Shown: piece by piece, positions 16,130 to 23,850 of the stretch
Layout: each line of letters opens with the position of its first letter
How positions within the stretch are numbered: position 1 is the first letter of the stretch
Program-made: the position numbers and the translations under genes
Notes under the pieces: model-generated
What the model saw: the letters and a program-made list of their open reading frames with translations, nothing else
Told to the model about the DNA's origin: nothing
The model's database searches: none
Source: Bog-473 sp963840245
GTDB taxonomy: Bacteria > Actinomycetota > Acidimicrobiia > Acidimicrobiales > RAAP-2
Length of the DNA: 64,000 nt
Assembly: GCA_963840245.1 (NCBI GenBank)
Contig: CAWIYI010000023.1
Location: 1 to 64,000, forward strand
Reading direction: 5' to 3'

Positions 16130-16780
16130 ATGATCGACCGCCTGCTCCAGCCGCTGCTCTCGCTGCACGGCTGGCAGGCCTACACGCTGGTCGGCCTGCT
16201 CGTCTTCGCCGAGGCCGCCGTGATGCTCGGCTTCGTGTTCCCCGGCGAGACCGCCGCCATCCTCGGCGGCGTCCTGGCCTCCAAGGGCGGCGTGAACCTG
16301 GAGGCCATCCTCGCCGTCGTGGTCGTGTGCGCCATTGTGGGCGACTCGGTGGGCTACGCGGTCGGCGAGCGCTGGGGCCCCCAATTGCTGCAGCTGGGCC
16401 CGCTCCGCAAGCGCCAGAAGGGCCTGAACACCGCGCTCGACCAGCTCAACCGCCGCGGCCCCGTGGCGGTCTTCGTGGCCCGCTTCTCCGCCTTCCTGCG
16501 CGCCGTGGTGCCCGGCCTGGCCGGCCTGTCCTCCATGCACTACCGGACCTTCCTGGCCGCCAACGCGGCCGGCGGCCTGTGCTGGGGCGTGCTCTACGTC
16601 CTGCTCGGCTACTTCGTCGGGCAGAGCGTGGAGAAGGTCACCGGGATCGCGTCCGACGTCGTCCTGGGCCTCATCTTCGTCGTGATCGTGGTGCTCGTCG
16701 TGCGCCACCACCGCAAGGCGAAGGAGGAGATCGAGGGACCGGCCGAGACGGCGGCGCCCGGGAGCGACCAGGCGGGCTGA
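16130..16780 (+). CDS. DedA/SNARE-associated family membrane protein
   Basis: A 216-residue inner-membrane protein of the DedA superfamily. Seen: FAEAAVMLGFVFPGETAAILGG (the acidic/Gly-rich re-entrant region), GDSVGYAVGERWG, and the conserved FVARFSAFLRAVVPGLAGLSSM, followed by two helices (LCWGVLYVLLGYFVG and VVLGLIFVVIVVLVV) and a charged tail. DedA proteins are linked to membrane-potential homeostasis and, in some cases, to undecaprenyl-phosphate or phospholipid flipping; the residue pattern FxxRFxxxxR is kept. Confidence 0.88.
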   Translation: MIDRLLQPLLSLHGWQAYTLVGLLVFAEAAVMLGFVFPGETAAILGGVLASKGGVNLEAILAVVVVCAIVGDSVGYAVGERWGPQLLQLGPLRKRQKGLNTALDQLNRRGPVAVFVARFSAFLRAVVPGLAGLSSMHYRTFLAANAAGGLCWGVLYVLLGYFVGQSVEKVTGIASDVVLGLIFVVIVVLVVRHHRKAKEEIEGPAETAAPGSDQAG

Positions 16781-16793
16781 CCGCCCTCGGCGC

Positions 16794-18329
16794 TCAGGCC
16801 GGTCGGCCCAGCACCGAGCGGTCCCCGGCGCGCAGACCGGCGACCACTCGGGCGAACTCCCCCGCGGCGTCGTCGCCCTGGGCGTCGGTGTCCATGAAGT
16901 GCACGGCGCCGGAGTCGCGGCGGTCCACCCCGAAGAGGCCGTAGCGGGGCTCGTAGGTGCCCCACTCGTAGTTGTCCATCAGCGACCAGTGGAAGTAGGC
17001 GCGCACGGGCACGCCGGAGCCCACGGCATCGGCCACCGCGCCCAGGTGCTCGCGCACGTAGCGCGGCCGATCCATGCCGTCCTCGCGCGGTACGGGCCGC
17101 CCGTCGTCCACCCGCGTCGCCATGCCGTTCTCCACCACCCACAGCGGGAGCCCGGGGCGCAGCGCGGACTCGGTGACGCACCAGTTGCGCAGTCCCGCCG
17201 GATGCGACTCGACGTCCCAATAGGCGCGGCCGAAGGACCAGTCCCGCCGGCCTTCGGGCGTTCGCCGTCCCGGGACGCGCAGAGCGTGGCTGGCCACCGG
17301 GTCGTACCAGTCGAAGCCGACGGCATCGAGGCTGCGCGGCCGCGTCGACGCGTGCACCGCCGCCACCACCCGACGCGGCGCATGCCGCCGCGTGGCGCCG
17401 CGCAGGCGCGCCCAGGCCGCGCCCCGGGCCGGCTCGCTCTCCGATCCGTAGGGCGACACCGCGGCGAAGAACCGGCGTATCGCCGCCTCCCCGGCGTGCT
17501 GGGGAGGGAACGCGGCATCGTGCACCACCCGGCGCTCGTCGATGTAGCGGTCCACGTCGCCCGGGTCCACCTCGACCTCACGCAGCTGGAGCAGGTCGAG
17601 CAGCATGCGGTCGTGCTCGTAGACCGACGACGAGCTCGTGTTCACGGTCACCTCGGCGTCGGGCTGGACGTCCGTGACCGCTTCGGCCGCCAGCACGTGC
17701 GCGGTGAGGAGGTTGTCGAGCGCGCAGAAGGCGTCCGCGACGGCCATCCGCCGCCCCGGCGGGCAATTCCCCTCGATCCATCCCATGAGCGTCACGATGT
17801 TGGGCTCGTTGACCGTCACCCAGCGCCGGCAGTACGGCGCCAGCGCGGGCACCACCCGGGCGACGTGGCGGGCGAAGACGTCGGGCGAACCGGGCCGGAG
17901 CCAGAACTCCTCGCCGAGCCACCACGGATGGGTGAAGTGGTGCAGCGTGACGATAGGTTCGAGGCCCCGTGCCGTGCAGAGCGAGAGGATCTCGGCGTAG
18001 CGCTCGAGCGCGGCGTCGTCGAAGGCACCGGGCTGCGGCTCGAGCCGCGCCCACTCGACGGAGAGCCTGAACGCGTTGCAGCCGATGGCGGCGGCGCGGT
18101 CCAAGGCCTCTTCGGGGTGACGCCAGAAGTCGCACGCCAGACCCGAGCGGGCGGCCCGGCCGGCGCCCTCCCAGGCGGACCAGTTGTTCTGCGGCTCGCC
18201 GTCCCCGTTGAAGCCGCCCTCGACCTGGTAGCCCGACGTCGCCACCCCGACGGCGAAGCCGTCGCCGAGCAGGCTCGTCGACTCGGCGGGGCGGGTGCGT
18301 GCCCGCGTCCGCGCCGACGTCGCTGACAC
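16794..18329 (-). CDS. Glycoside hydrolase family 1 (beta-glucosidase-like)
   Basis: A 511-residue GH1 enzyme. The acid/base motif is TVNEPN and the nucleophile motif is VVENGM, both intact. N-terminal FAVGVATSGYQVEGGFNGDG is the usual start of the (beta/alpha)8 barrel (normally ATSAYQVEG), with NAFRLSVEWARLEP and the late YFHWSLMDNYEWGTYEPRYGLFGVDR, which is highly diagnostic. Hydrolysis of beta-glycosides (or transglycosylation) in the cytoplasm is expected, as no signal peptide is visible. The GTG start is followed by ~15 Arg/Thr-rich residues that may not be translated. Confidence 0.9.
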   Translation of the reverse strand: MSATSARTRARTRPAESTSLLGDGFAVGVATSGYQVEGGFNGDGEPQNNWSAWEGAGRAARSGLACDFWRHPEEALDRAAAIGCNAFRLSVEWARLEPQPGAFDDAALERYAEILSLCTARGLEPIVTLHHFTHPWWLGEEFWLRPGSPDVFARHVARVVPALAPYCRRWVTVNEPNIVTLMGWIEGNCPPGRRMAVADAFCALDNLLTAHVLAAEAVTDVQPDAEVTVNTSSSSVYEHDRMLLDLLQLREVEVDPGDVDRYIDERRVVHDAAFPPQHAGEAAIRRFFAAVSPYGSESEPARGAAWARLRGATRRHAPRRVVAAVHASTRPRSLDAVGFDWYDPVASHALRVPGRRTPEGRRDWSFGRAYWDVESHPAGLRNWCVTESALRPGLPLWVVENGMATRVDDGRPVPREDGMDRPRYVREHLGAVADAVGSGVPVRAYFHWSLMDNYEWGTYEPRYGLFGVDRRDSGAVHFMDTDAQGDDAAGEFARVVAGLRAGDRSVLGRPA

Positions 18330-18366
18330 CGACTTGCGGGGCGGCGTGGCTGGCAGCCATCCGTTC

Positions 18367-18396
18367 AGCTTGGCAGGCGCAAGCTTGGCAGGCGCA
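18367..18396. repeat. 15-bp perfect tandem duplication
   Basis: Two adjacent copies of AGCTTGGCAGGCGCA in the gap between the GH1 gene start and the upstream minus-strand gene. Each copy contains a TTGGCA hexamer on the plus strand. It could be a recent slippage duplication or a doubled half-site in the GH1 promoter region. Confidence 0.6.
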
Positions 18397-18426
18397 AGGG
18401 GACCCTGTGCCGCCCCGACGCGGCGC

Positions 18427-19029
18427 TCAGTGCGGCCGGGCCACCGAGCGCATGCGGGAGAGCGCCGCCGAGACGATGTCGACCTCGTCGCGGGCGTGGC
18501 GCACCAGGGAGCGCACCTGGGGCTCGGTGGCGTCGCTCCCGGCCTGGACCGCGGCGGCCTGCACGTCGCGGGCCGCCTCGATCACCTCGGCCACCTGGCG
18601 GCGCACCGCTTCGTCGCGGGTCGCGCCCTTGGGCAGTCGCCGCTCCACGCGGAGCAGCCCGTCGAGCTCGCCGGCCACGGCGTGCAACGAGCGGCACACC
18701 GCGGGCAGCTCGGCGACCGGGGCGTCGTGGGACTCGGCGTGGGCCACGGCGATCTCGGCGTCCTCGACCGCCACCCACATGCGCCGGCGCACCCGGGAGG
18801 CCGCGCCGCGGCTCAGGTCCTGGGCCGAGGCCCGCCCGGCGTAGCGCTCCCGTCCCGCGGCCAGCAGCGCCAGCGTGGCCAGGACCCCACGCACGGCGAC
18901 GTGCCCGTGCCACAGCCGCCAGTGCCGGCGCACATAGCTGCGCGCCACCACGAAGGCCACCGCGCAGAACAGCAGGACGACCAAGCCTGCGATCAGGAGG
19001 AATTCGAGCACATGGGCCACAAAGCTCAC
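18427..19029 (-). CDS. Membrane-anchored protein of unknown function
   Basis: A 200-residue protein not recognised. One N-terminal transmembrane helix (VLEFLLIAGLVVLLFCAVAFVVA) is followed by a basic patch (RSYVRRHWRLWHGH) and a largely helical, Glu/Ala/Arg-rich soluble domain with heptad-like spacing (VEDAEIAVAHAESHDAPVAELPAV...VEVIEAARDVQAAAVQAG), suggesting a helical bundle or coiled coil. GTG at 19027-19029 is chosen because the hydrophobic helix then begins within ten residues. It diverges from the next membrane protein gene across about 50 bases. Confidence 0.65.
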   Translation of the reverse strand: MSFVAHVLEFLLIAGLVVLLFCAVAFVVARSYVRRHWRLWHGHVAVRGVLATLALLAAGRERYAGRASAQDLSRGAASRVRRRMWVAVEDAEIAVAHAESHDAPVAELPAVCRSLHAVAGELDGLLRVERRLPKGATRDEAVRRQVAEVIEAARDVQAAAVQAGSDATEPQVRSLVRHARDEVDIVSAALSRMRSVARPH

Positions 19030-19081
19030 AGGGGCAATTCTACGCGGAGGAAGCCGGAATTTCCGGCGGTACCCTTGGATC

Positions 19082-19942
19082 ATGGAACCGGAGGCCCCGG
19101 GGGGCACCGAGGGGCCGCCGGCCGTGCCCCCGCCGGGTTCCTCCTGGCAACCCGGGATCCCGTCCATCCGCGAGCACCTGCCCAGCCTGATCTTCGGCGC
19201 GGCGCTGCCGATCGGGGTCTACTTCATCGTCCGTCAGCACGTGGACACCGACACCCAGGCGCTGATCATCGCCGGCTGCTTCTCCGTGGGCTGGATCGTC
19301 CTGCAGTTCGTCCGCCAGCGCAGCGTCGACGTCGTCGGGGCCGCCGTCCTGGCGGGCTTCGCCATCGGGGTGATCACCTCCACGCTGCTCGGTGGCAACG
19401 CGTACATGCTCAAGGTCCGCGACGGCTTCTTCACCTTGCTCTTCGGTGTCGCCTGCATCGTCACGCTCTACACGCACGACCGCCCCGCGCTCTTCTACGT
19501 GAGCCGCTACCTCTCCGCCGGCAAGGACCCCGCCAAGGTCTCCGCCTTCGACCGGCTGCACGAGCTGCCGAGCGGTCGCCACACCTTCCGCCTCTTGTCG
19601 GTCGTCTGGGGCATCGGGCTCGTGCTGGAGGCCTCGGCTCGCCTCACCCTGGCGGACGTCCTGCCCACCGGGACCTTCATCGCCGTCTCCCCGTTCATCA
19701 CCGCCACCGTCTTCGGCGGCCTCTTCGCCTTCACCGTGGCCTACGTGAAGCGGACACGGCTCGAGACGGCCGCGCTGACGGCACGCATCGTGCAACACGA
19801 CGCCGTGCCCTCCCCCGGGCCCGAGGCTCGGGCCCGATCACACCCCCGGCCCGGGCGACCCCGGCCCCGACGACGTCGGCCCGGCGCCCCCTCCGCCCAC
19901 CTGAGCTCGTCGCCCGGAGAGCCGGCACGCCACGTTCGGTAG
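19082..19942 (+). CDS. VC0807-family-like multi-pass membrane protein
   Basis: A 286-residue membrane protein. After a Pro/Gly-rich cytoplasmic start, the hydrophobic segments include SLIFGAALPIGVYFIV, LIIAGCFSVGWIVLQFV, VVGAAVLAGFAIGVITSTLLGG, FFTLLFGVACIVTLY and two more near the end. The pattern LPxxxYxxV...RQRSxD...RDGFF resembles the VC0807 family of unknown function. The last ~45 residues are Pro/Arg-rich and low in complexity. No functional context. Confidence 0.65.
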   Translation: MEPEAPGGTEGPPAVPPPGSSWQPGIPSIREHLPSLIFGAALPIGVYFIVRQHVDTDTQALIIAGCFSVGWIVLQFVRQRSVDVVGAAVLAGFAIGVITSTLLGGNAYMLKVRDGFFTLLFGVACIVTLYTHDRPALFYVSRYLSAGKDPAKVSAFDRLHELPSGRHTFRLLSVVWGIGLVLEASARLTLADVLPTGTFIAVSPFITATVFGGLFAFTVAYVKRTRLETAALTARIVQHDAVPSPGPEARARSHPRPGRPRPRRRRPGAPSAHLSSSPGEPARHVR

Positions 19943-19995
19943 CCTCAGCGGCGCCGGCGCGCCGCCCGGCGGAGGGCACCAGCGAAGGGAGCACC

Positions 19996-20769
19996 ATGGC
20001 AGACGAAGTGCTGCGGGAACGACGCGGGCACGTCGACATCCTCACCATCAACCGGCCCGAGGCGCGCAACGCCATCAACGGCGCCGTCAGCCAGGCCATG
20101 TCCGGGTACATGGACGAGCTGACCGAGGACCCCGACTGCTGGGTCGTGGTCGTCACCGGGAGCGGCGACAAGGCGTTCAGCGCCGGCATGGACCTCAAGG
20201 CGTTCAGCAGTGGCGAGGGTGGCGCCATCATGGGGGCGAGCGGGGGCTTCGGTGGGCTCACCCAGCGTGAGTTTCCCAAGCCGATCATCGCGGCCGTCAA
20301 CGGGTCCGCCCTGGCCGGCGGCTTCGAGATCATGCTCTCGTGCGACCTCGTCGTGGCCGCCGAGCACGCCACCTTCGGCATCCCCGAGGCCAAGCGCGGG
20401 CTGATCGCCGGCGCCGGCGGCCTGATCCGCATGCCCAAGCGCCTGCCCATGGCCGTGGCGCTCGAGCTGGCGATGACGGGCGACCCGATCGATGCGGCGC
20501 GCGCCTTCGACCTCGGCCTCGTCAACAAGGTCGTGCCGGCCGACGTGCTGCTGGCCGAGGCCGTCGCGCTGGCCGAGCGCATCGCGGCCAACGCGCCGCT
20601 GGCCGTCCGCCACTCGAAGCGGGTGATGAAGCACGCGGCCGAGGTGCCCGAGTCCGAGGGCTGGGCCATCAACGCCGAATCCGTCGCGGTCGTCTTCTCG
20701 TCCGCCGACGCCATGGAGGGCCCCGTCGCCTTCGCCGAGAAGCGCTCCCCGAACTGGCAGGGCAAGTAG
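19996..20769 (+). CDS. Enoyl-CoA hydratase/isomerase (crotonase) family protein
   Basis: A 257-residue crotonase. Seen: INRPEARNAIN, the first oxyanion-hole motif KAFSAGMDLKAF, the second motif ALAGGFEIMLSCD with the conserved Glu, and FGIPEAKRGLIAGAGG with the second Glu. All support an active hydratase or isomerase acting on acyl-CoA thioesters. ATG 19996 has AAGGGAG about 5 bases upstream. It is followed after 7 bases by a CopD-like gene. No other beta-oxidation genes are adjacent. Confidence 0.9.
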   Translation: MADEVLRERRGHVDILTINRPEARNAINGAVSQAMSGYMDELTEDPDCWVVVVTGSGDKAFSAGMDLKAFSSGEGGAIMGASGGFGGLTQREFPKPIIAAVNGSALAGGFEIMLSCDLVVAAEHATFGIPEAKRGLIAGAGGLIRMPKRLPMAVALELAMTGDPIDAARAFDLGLVNKVVPADVLLAEAVALAERIAANAPLAVRHSKRVMKHAAEVPESEGWAINAESVAVVFSSADAMEGPVAFAEKRSPNWQGK

Positions 20770-20776
20770 TCACGCG

Positions 20777-21181
20777 GTGCTGGCTCCGGCCCTCGACACC
20801 ATCCGCCTGACCCTCCATGTCCTGGCGGCGACGGTCTGGGTGGGCGGGCAGATCGTGATGACCGGCCTCGTCGGCCCGGCCCGCGGGCTCGGAGCCGATG
20901 CCCCGAGGACCCTGGCCCGGGCCTTCGCCCGCTTGGCCTGGCCGGCCTACGTCGTCCTGGTGGTGACCGGCGTCTGGAACGTGACCGCCGTCCACTACGC
21001 CGACCAGGACGCGGCCTGGAAGGCGGTCCTCGTGGCCAAGATCGCCGTGGTCGTGCTGGCCGGGCTGGGCGTGCTCCTGCATCAACGGGCCTCCACCAAG
21101 GGCCAACTGGCCCTCTGGGGGTCCGTGGGGGGCCTGGCCAGCGTGGCCGCGCTGGTGATGGGCATCCTCTTGGCCGGGTGA
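20777..21181 (+). CDS. CopD-like domain membrane protein
   Basis: A 134-residue protein with four predicted transmembrane helices: TIRLTLHVLAATVWVGGQIV, FARLAWPAYVVLVVTGVW, VLVAKIAVVVLAGLGVLLHQ and VGGLASVAALVMGILLAG. The LHVLAATVWVGGQI motif with His and the later HQR match the copper-resistance D/DUF-type domain found in CopD relatives. Copper transport is not demonstrated. Start GTG 20777. Confidence 0.6.
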   Translation: MLAPALDTIRLTLHVLAATVWVGGQIVMTGLVGPARGLGADAPRTLARAFARLAWPAYVVLVVTGVWNVTAVHYADQDAAWKAVLVAKIAVVVLAGLGVLLHQRASTKGQLALWGSVGGLASVAALVMGILLAG

Positions 21182-21306
21182 CTCCGAACACCTCGTGACG
21201 CCCCGGTGAACGGCGTCGTCTCCCGGTGTGAGGGAACTTCGGGCCGGGAAAGGGTCTAACCTGGAACGAGTTCACCGTCCTTTGGACCCAGGTGAAGGAG
21301 AACATC

Positions 21307-21522
21307 ATGCTCGCTGACATTTTCGGACCCGATCTGCTCATTGTGGCCATCGTCCTCGTTGTGCTGCTCTTCGGCGGCGCCGCCATCCCGAAGTTGGCCC
21401 GGAACCTCGGCTCGGCCAAGAACCAGTTCGAGAAGGGCATGGAGGAAGGCAAGTCCGGCACGACCTCCGCCGCATCGGACACGCCTGCACCCTCGGCCGA
21501 GGAGAAGGCACCGGGCGCCTGA
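21307..21522 (+). CDS. tatA: TatA, twin-arginine translocase pore subunit
   Basis: A 71-residue TatA/E-type protein. It has a short N-terminus, a single membrane helix (LLIVAIVLVVLLFGGAAI), the conserved Phe-Gly at the hinge (LFGG), the amphipathic helix IPKLARNLGSAKNQFEKGMEEG, and an acidic flexible tail. It forms the pore of the Sec-independent export system together with TatC (not in the window). The start chosen is ATG 21307, which has AAGGAG six bases upstream; an in-frame GTG at 21292 overlaps the ribosome-binding site. Export of the Rieske protein QcrA, a usual Tat substrate in actinobacteria, is a natural link to this region. Confidence 0.92.
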   Translation: MLADIFGPDLLIVAIVLVVLLFGGAAIPKLARNLGSAKNQFEKGMEEGKSGTTSAASDTPAPSAEEKAPGA

Positions 21523-21555
21523 GCGGCGGCCGGATTCGGCCGCACCACGCTCGCC

Positions 21556-22866
21556 ATGCCATCTGACGTCCTGGCCGTCGCCGACCGCCTGTGGAACGGC
21601 GAGATCACGACGTCCACCTTCCATCCGGTCGACCACATCGGAGGCTTCGTCGAGATCACCGACGGGGTCGGCTTCTGCCCGTCCTTCGCCAATGTCTCCT
21701 CCTTCGCCACCGGAGACGGCCTGGTCCTGGTCGACACCGGCAGCGCCCCGTTGGCCAAGGTCGTCCACGACGACATCCGCACCTGGAGCCCGGCCCGCCT
21801 CCACACCGCCGTCTACTCACACGGGCACATCGACCACGTCTTCGGCGTACCCGTCTGGGAGGAGGAGGCCGCCGCCGAGGGGTGGGCCGCCCCCGAGGTG
21901 ATCGCGCACCACGCGCTGCCGGCCCGCTTCGACCGCTACATCTTCACCGCCGGCTACAACACCATCGTCAATCGCCGGCAGTTCGGCTTCGCCGACCTCA
22001 ACTGGCCGACCGAGTACCGCTACCCCGACCGGACCTACCACGACAGGCTGGACCTCTCGGTCGGCGGCCTCGATTTCGTCCTGCGCCACGAGAAGGGCGA
22101 GACCGACGACCACACCATCACCTGGCAGCCCGACACCCGTGTCCTGTGCTGCGGCGACCTCTTCATCTGGGCCTCCCCCAACGCGGGCAACCCGCAGAAG
22201 GTGCAGCGCTACCCGCGGGAGTGGGCGGACGCGCTCCGTCGCATGCTCCAGCTCGACGCCGAGTTCCTCCTCCCCGGGCACGGCTTCCCCGTCGTGGGGG
22301 CCGACCGGGTCCGCCAGGCCCTCACCGACACGGCGGACCTGCTCGACTCCCTGGTCGACCAAACCCTGGCCGTCATGAACGCCGGCGGGCGGCTCGACGA
22401 CGCCATCCACACCGTGCGTGTCCCGGCCGCGCTCGAGGCCCGGCCCTACCTGCGGCCGGTCTACGACGAGCCCGAGTTCATCGTCCACACGGTGTGGCGC
22501 CAGTACGGCGGCTGGTGGGACGGCAACCCGGCGACGCTCAAGCCCGCCCCCGAGCGCGCCCTGGCCACCGAGCTGGCCGCACTGGCGGGCGGTCCCCGCG
22601 TCCTGGCCGACCGTGCGCTCGAGCTCCTGGCCGACGCCGTCGGGGCTCCCGAGTCCGCGTCCGAGGCGGCCGAAGGGGCCCTGCGCCTCGCCGGCCACCT
22701 CGCCGAGCAGGCCTGGTTGGCCGAACCCGCGGACGAGGGGATCCAGCGGGCGCGCCAGGAGGTCTTCGCCGCCCGGGCGGCCCGGGCCACCTCCACCATG
22801 GCGCGGGGCGTGTTCACCTGGGCCGCCAACGAGTCGGCCGCGCCCCCGCACCCCCACCCGCACTGA
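21556..22866 (+). CDS. MBL-fold metallo-hydrolase (alkylsulfatase-like)
   Basis: A 436-residue metallo-beta-lactamase-fold enzyme. The zinc motif is SHGHIDHVFG (HxHxDH), with the further ligands in GETDDHT, CCGDLF and LPGHGFP. After the MBL core, an alpha-helical domain (about residues 240-400) contains VYDEPEFIVHTVWRQYGGWWDGNP, a pattern of the BDS1-type alkylsulfatase dimerisation domain, so the protein may be an alkylsulfatase-like hydrolase without the C-terminal SCP-2 domain. It ends in a His/Pro run. Cytoplasmic; no signal peptide. Confidence 0.82.
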   Translation: MPSDVLAVADRLWNGEITTSTFHPVDHIGGFVEITDGVGFCPSFANVSSFATGDGLVLVDTGSAPLAKVVHDDIRTWSPARLHTAVYSHGHIDHVFGVPVWEEEAAAEGWAAPEVIAHHALPARFDRYIFTAGYNTIVNRRQFGFADLNWPTEYRYPDRTYHDRLDLSVGGLDFVLRHEKGETDDHTITWQPDTRVLCCGDLFIWASPNAGNPQKVQRYPREWADALRRMLQLDAEFLLPGHGFPVVGADRVRQALTDTADLLDSLVDQTLAVMNAGGRLDDAIHTVRVPAALEARPYLRPVYDEPEFIVHTVWRQYGGWWDGNPATLKPAPERALATELAALAGGPRVLADRALELLADAVGAPESASEAAEGALRLAGHLAEQAWLAEPADEGIQRARQEVFAARAARATSTMARGVFTWAANESAAPPHPHPH

Positions 22867-22935
22867 CCCGACCGGGGCCGAGAAAGCCCACCTGGGATTT
22901 CCAATTTTTTTGCCGGGTTCGATAGTGTCGGCGAG

Positions 22936-23850
22936 GTGGACTCGTCGCTGACCAGCCCCCCTGCTGGCGCACCCGAAAGCCCAGCTCGCGGCGCCAAGAG
23001 TCCCCGCCGCCGACTGGCCGCCGTGGTGGTCGCCCTGGGAGCGCTGCTGCTGACCGGCTGCCAGCTCCCGACCTTCGGCTTCTACAAGGGCTCGACCTCC
23101 CAGGGCCGCTCCACCTTCCACCTCTGGCAGGGCTTCTTCATCGCCGGCGTCATCGTCGGCGGCTTCACCCTGCTCCTGATCATGTGGGCCATCTTCCGGT
23201 ACCGGCGCCGCTCCGACGACATGCCGGTGCAGACGCAGTACCACACGCTGACGGAGATCACCTACACCGTCCTGCCCATCTTGATCGTGCTCGGGCTCTT
23301 CTGGGCCACGGTGGTGGTGGAGAACACGGTCACCGCGGTGGAGCCCAACCCCGGCGCCGTCATCCACGTGTACGCCTTCCAGTGGGGCTGGGAGTTCGAG
23401 TACCCCAACGGCGTCAAGGTGATCGGCCAGACCACCGACGCCCCGACCATGGTGCTCCCGACGGGGCAGACGACGCGCATCTACCTGCGCTCCTACGACG
23501 TGCTCCACGGCTTCTACGTGCCCCAGTTCAACTTCAGCCGCTACGCCAGCCCCGGCTACTGGACCAGCTTCGACCTCAACGTCCTGCACGACGGTGTGTA
23601 CCGCGGTCAGTGCACCCAGCTGTGCGGGCTCTACCATTCCATCATGTTCTTCAACGTGCGCTCGGTCTCCCCGACGGCGTACGCGACGTGGCTGCGGACC
23701 GAGCGCGCCTTCCAGACCGCCCACCCCTCGTCCATCGGCCAACTCCCGGCCACCCTGCACGCCAACCAGAACGGCACGGTGCCCAGCAGCGCTGGCAACT
23801 CCGGCAGTGGCAACACCGGCAATACAGGAGGTGTGCTCTACGGTGACTGA
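22936..23850 (+). CDS. ctaC: Cytochrome c oxidase subunit II
   Basis: A 304-residue subunit II of aa3-type cytochrome c oxidase. The N-terminus carries a lipoprotein signal ending LLLTGC (Cys42). Two membrane helices follow (FFIAGVIVGGFTLLLIMWAIF; YTVLPILIVLGLFWATVVV), then the periplasmic cupredoxin domain. The CuA site is GQCTQLCGLYHSIMF, with the two Cys, His and Met ligands intact; the acidic residue normally between the Cys (E) is Gln here. YAFQWGWEFEYP is the aromatic electron-entry region. A Ser/Gly/Asn-rich tail ends the protein. GTG start. It overlaps ctaD by 8 bases. Confidence 0.95.
   Translation: MDSSLTSPPAGAPESPARGAKSPRRRLAAVVVALGALLLTGCQLPTFGFYKGSTSQGRSTFHLWQGFFIAGVIVGGFTLLLIMWAIFRYRRRSDDMPVQTQYHTLTEITYTVLPILIVLGLFWATVVVENTVTAVEPNPGAVIHVYAFQWGWEFEYPNGVKVIGQTTDAPTMVLPTGQTTRIYLRSYDVLHGFYVPQFNFSRYASPGYWTSFDLNVLHDGVYRGQCTQLCGLYHSIMFFNVRSVSPTAYATWLRTERAFQTAHPSSIGQLPATLHANQNGTVPSSAGNSGSGNTGNTGGVLYGD

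Noticed and set aside
22891..22915. T-tract (22905-22911) after the MBL gene considered as a rho-independent terminator
   Set aside because: The preceding stem is only four base pairs (CCCA/TGGG) and is too far from the T-tract; it may simply be the ctaC promoter region.
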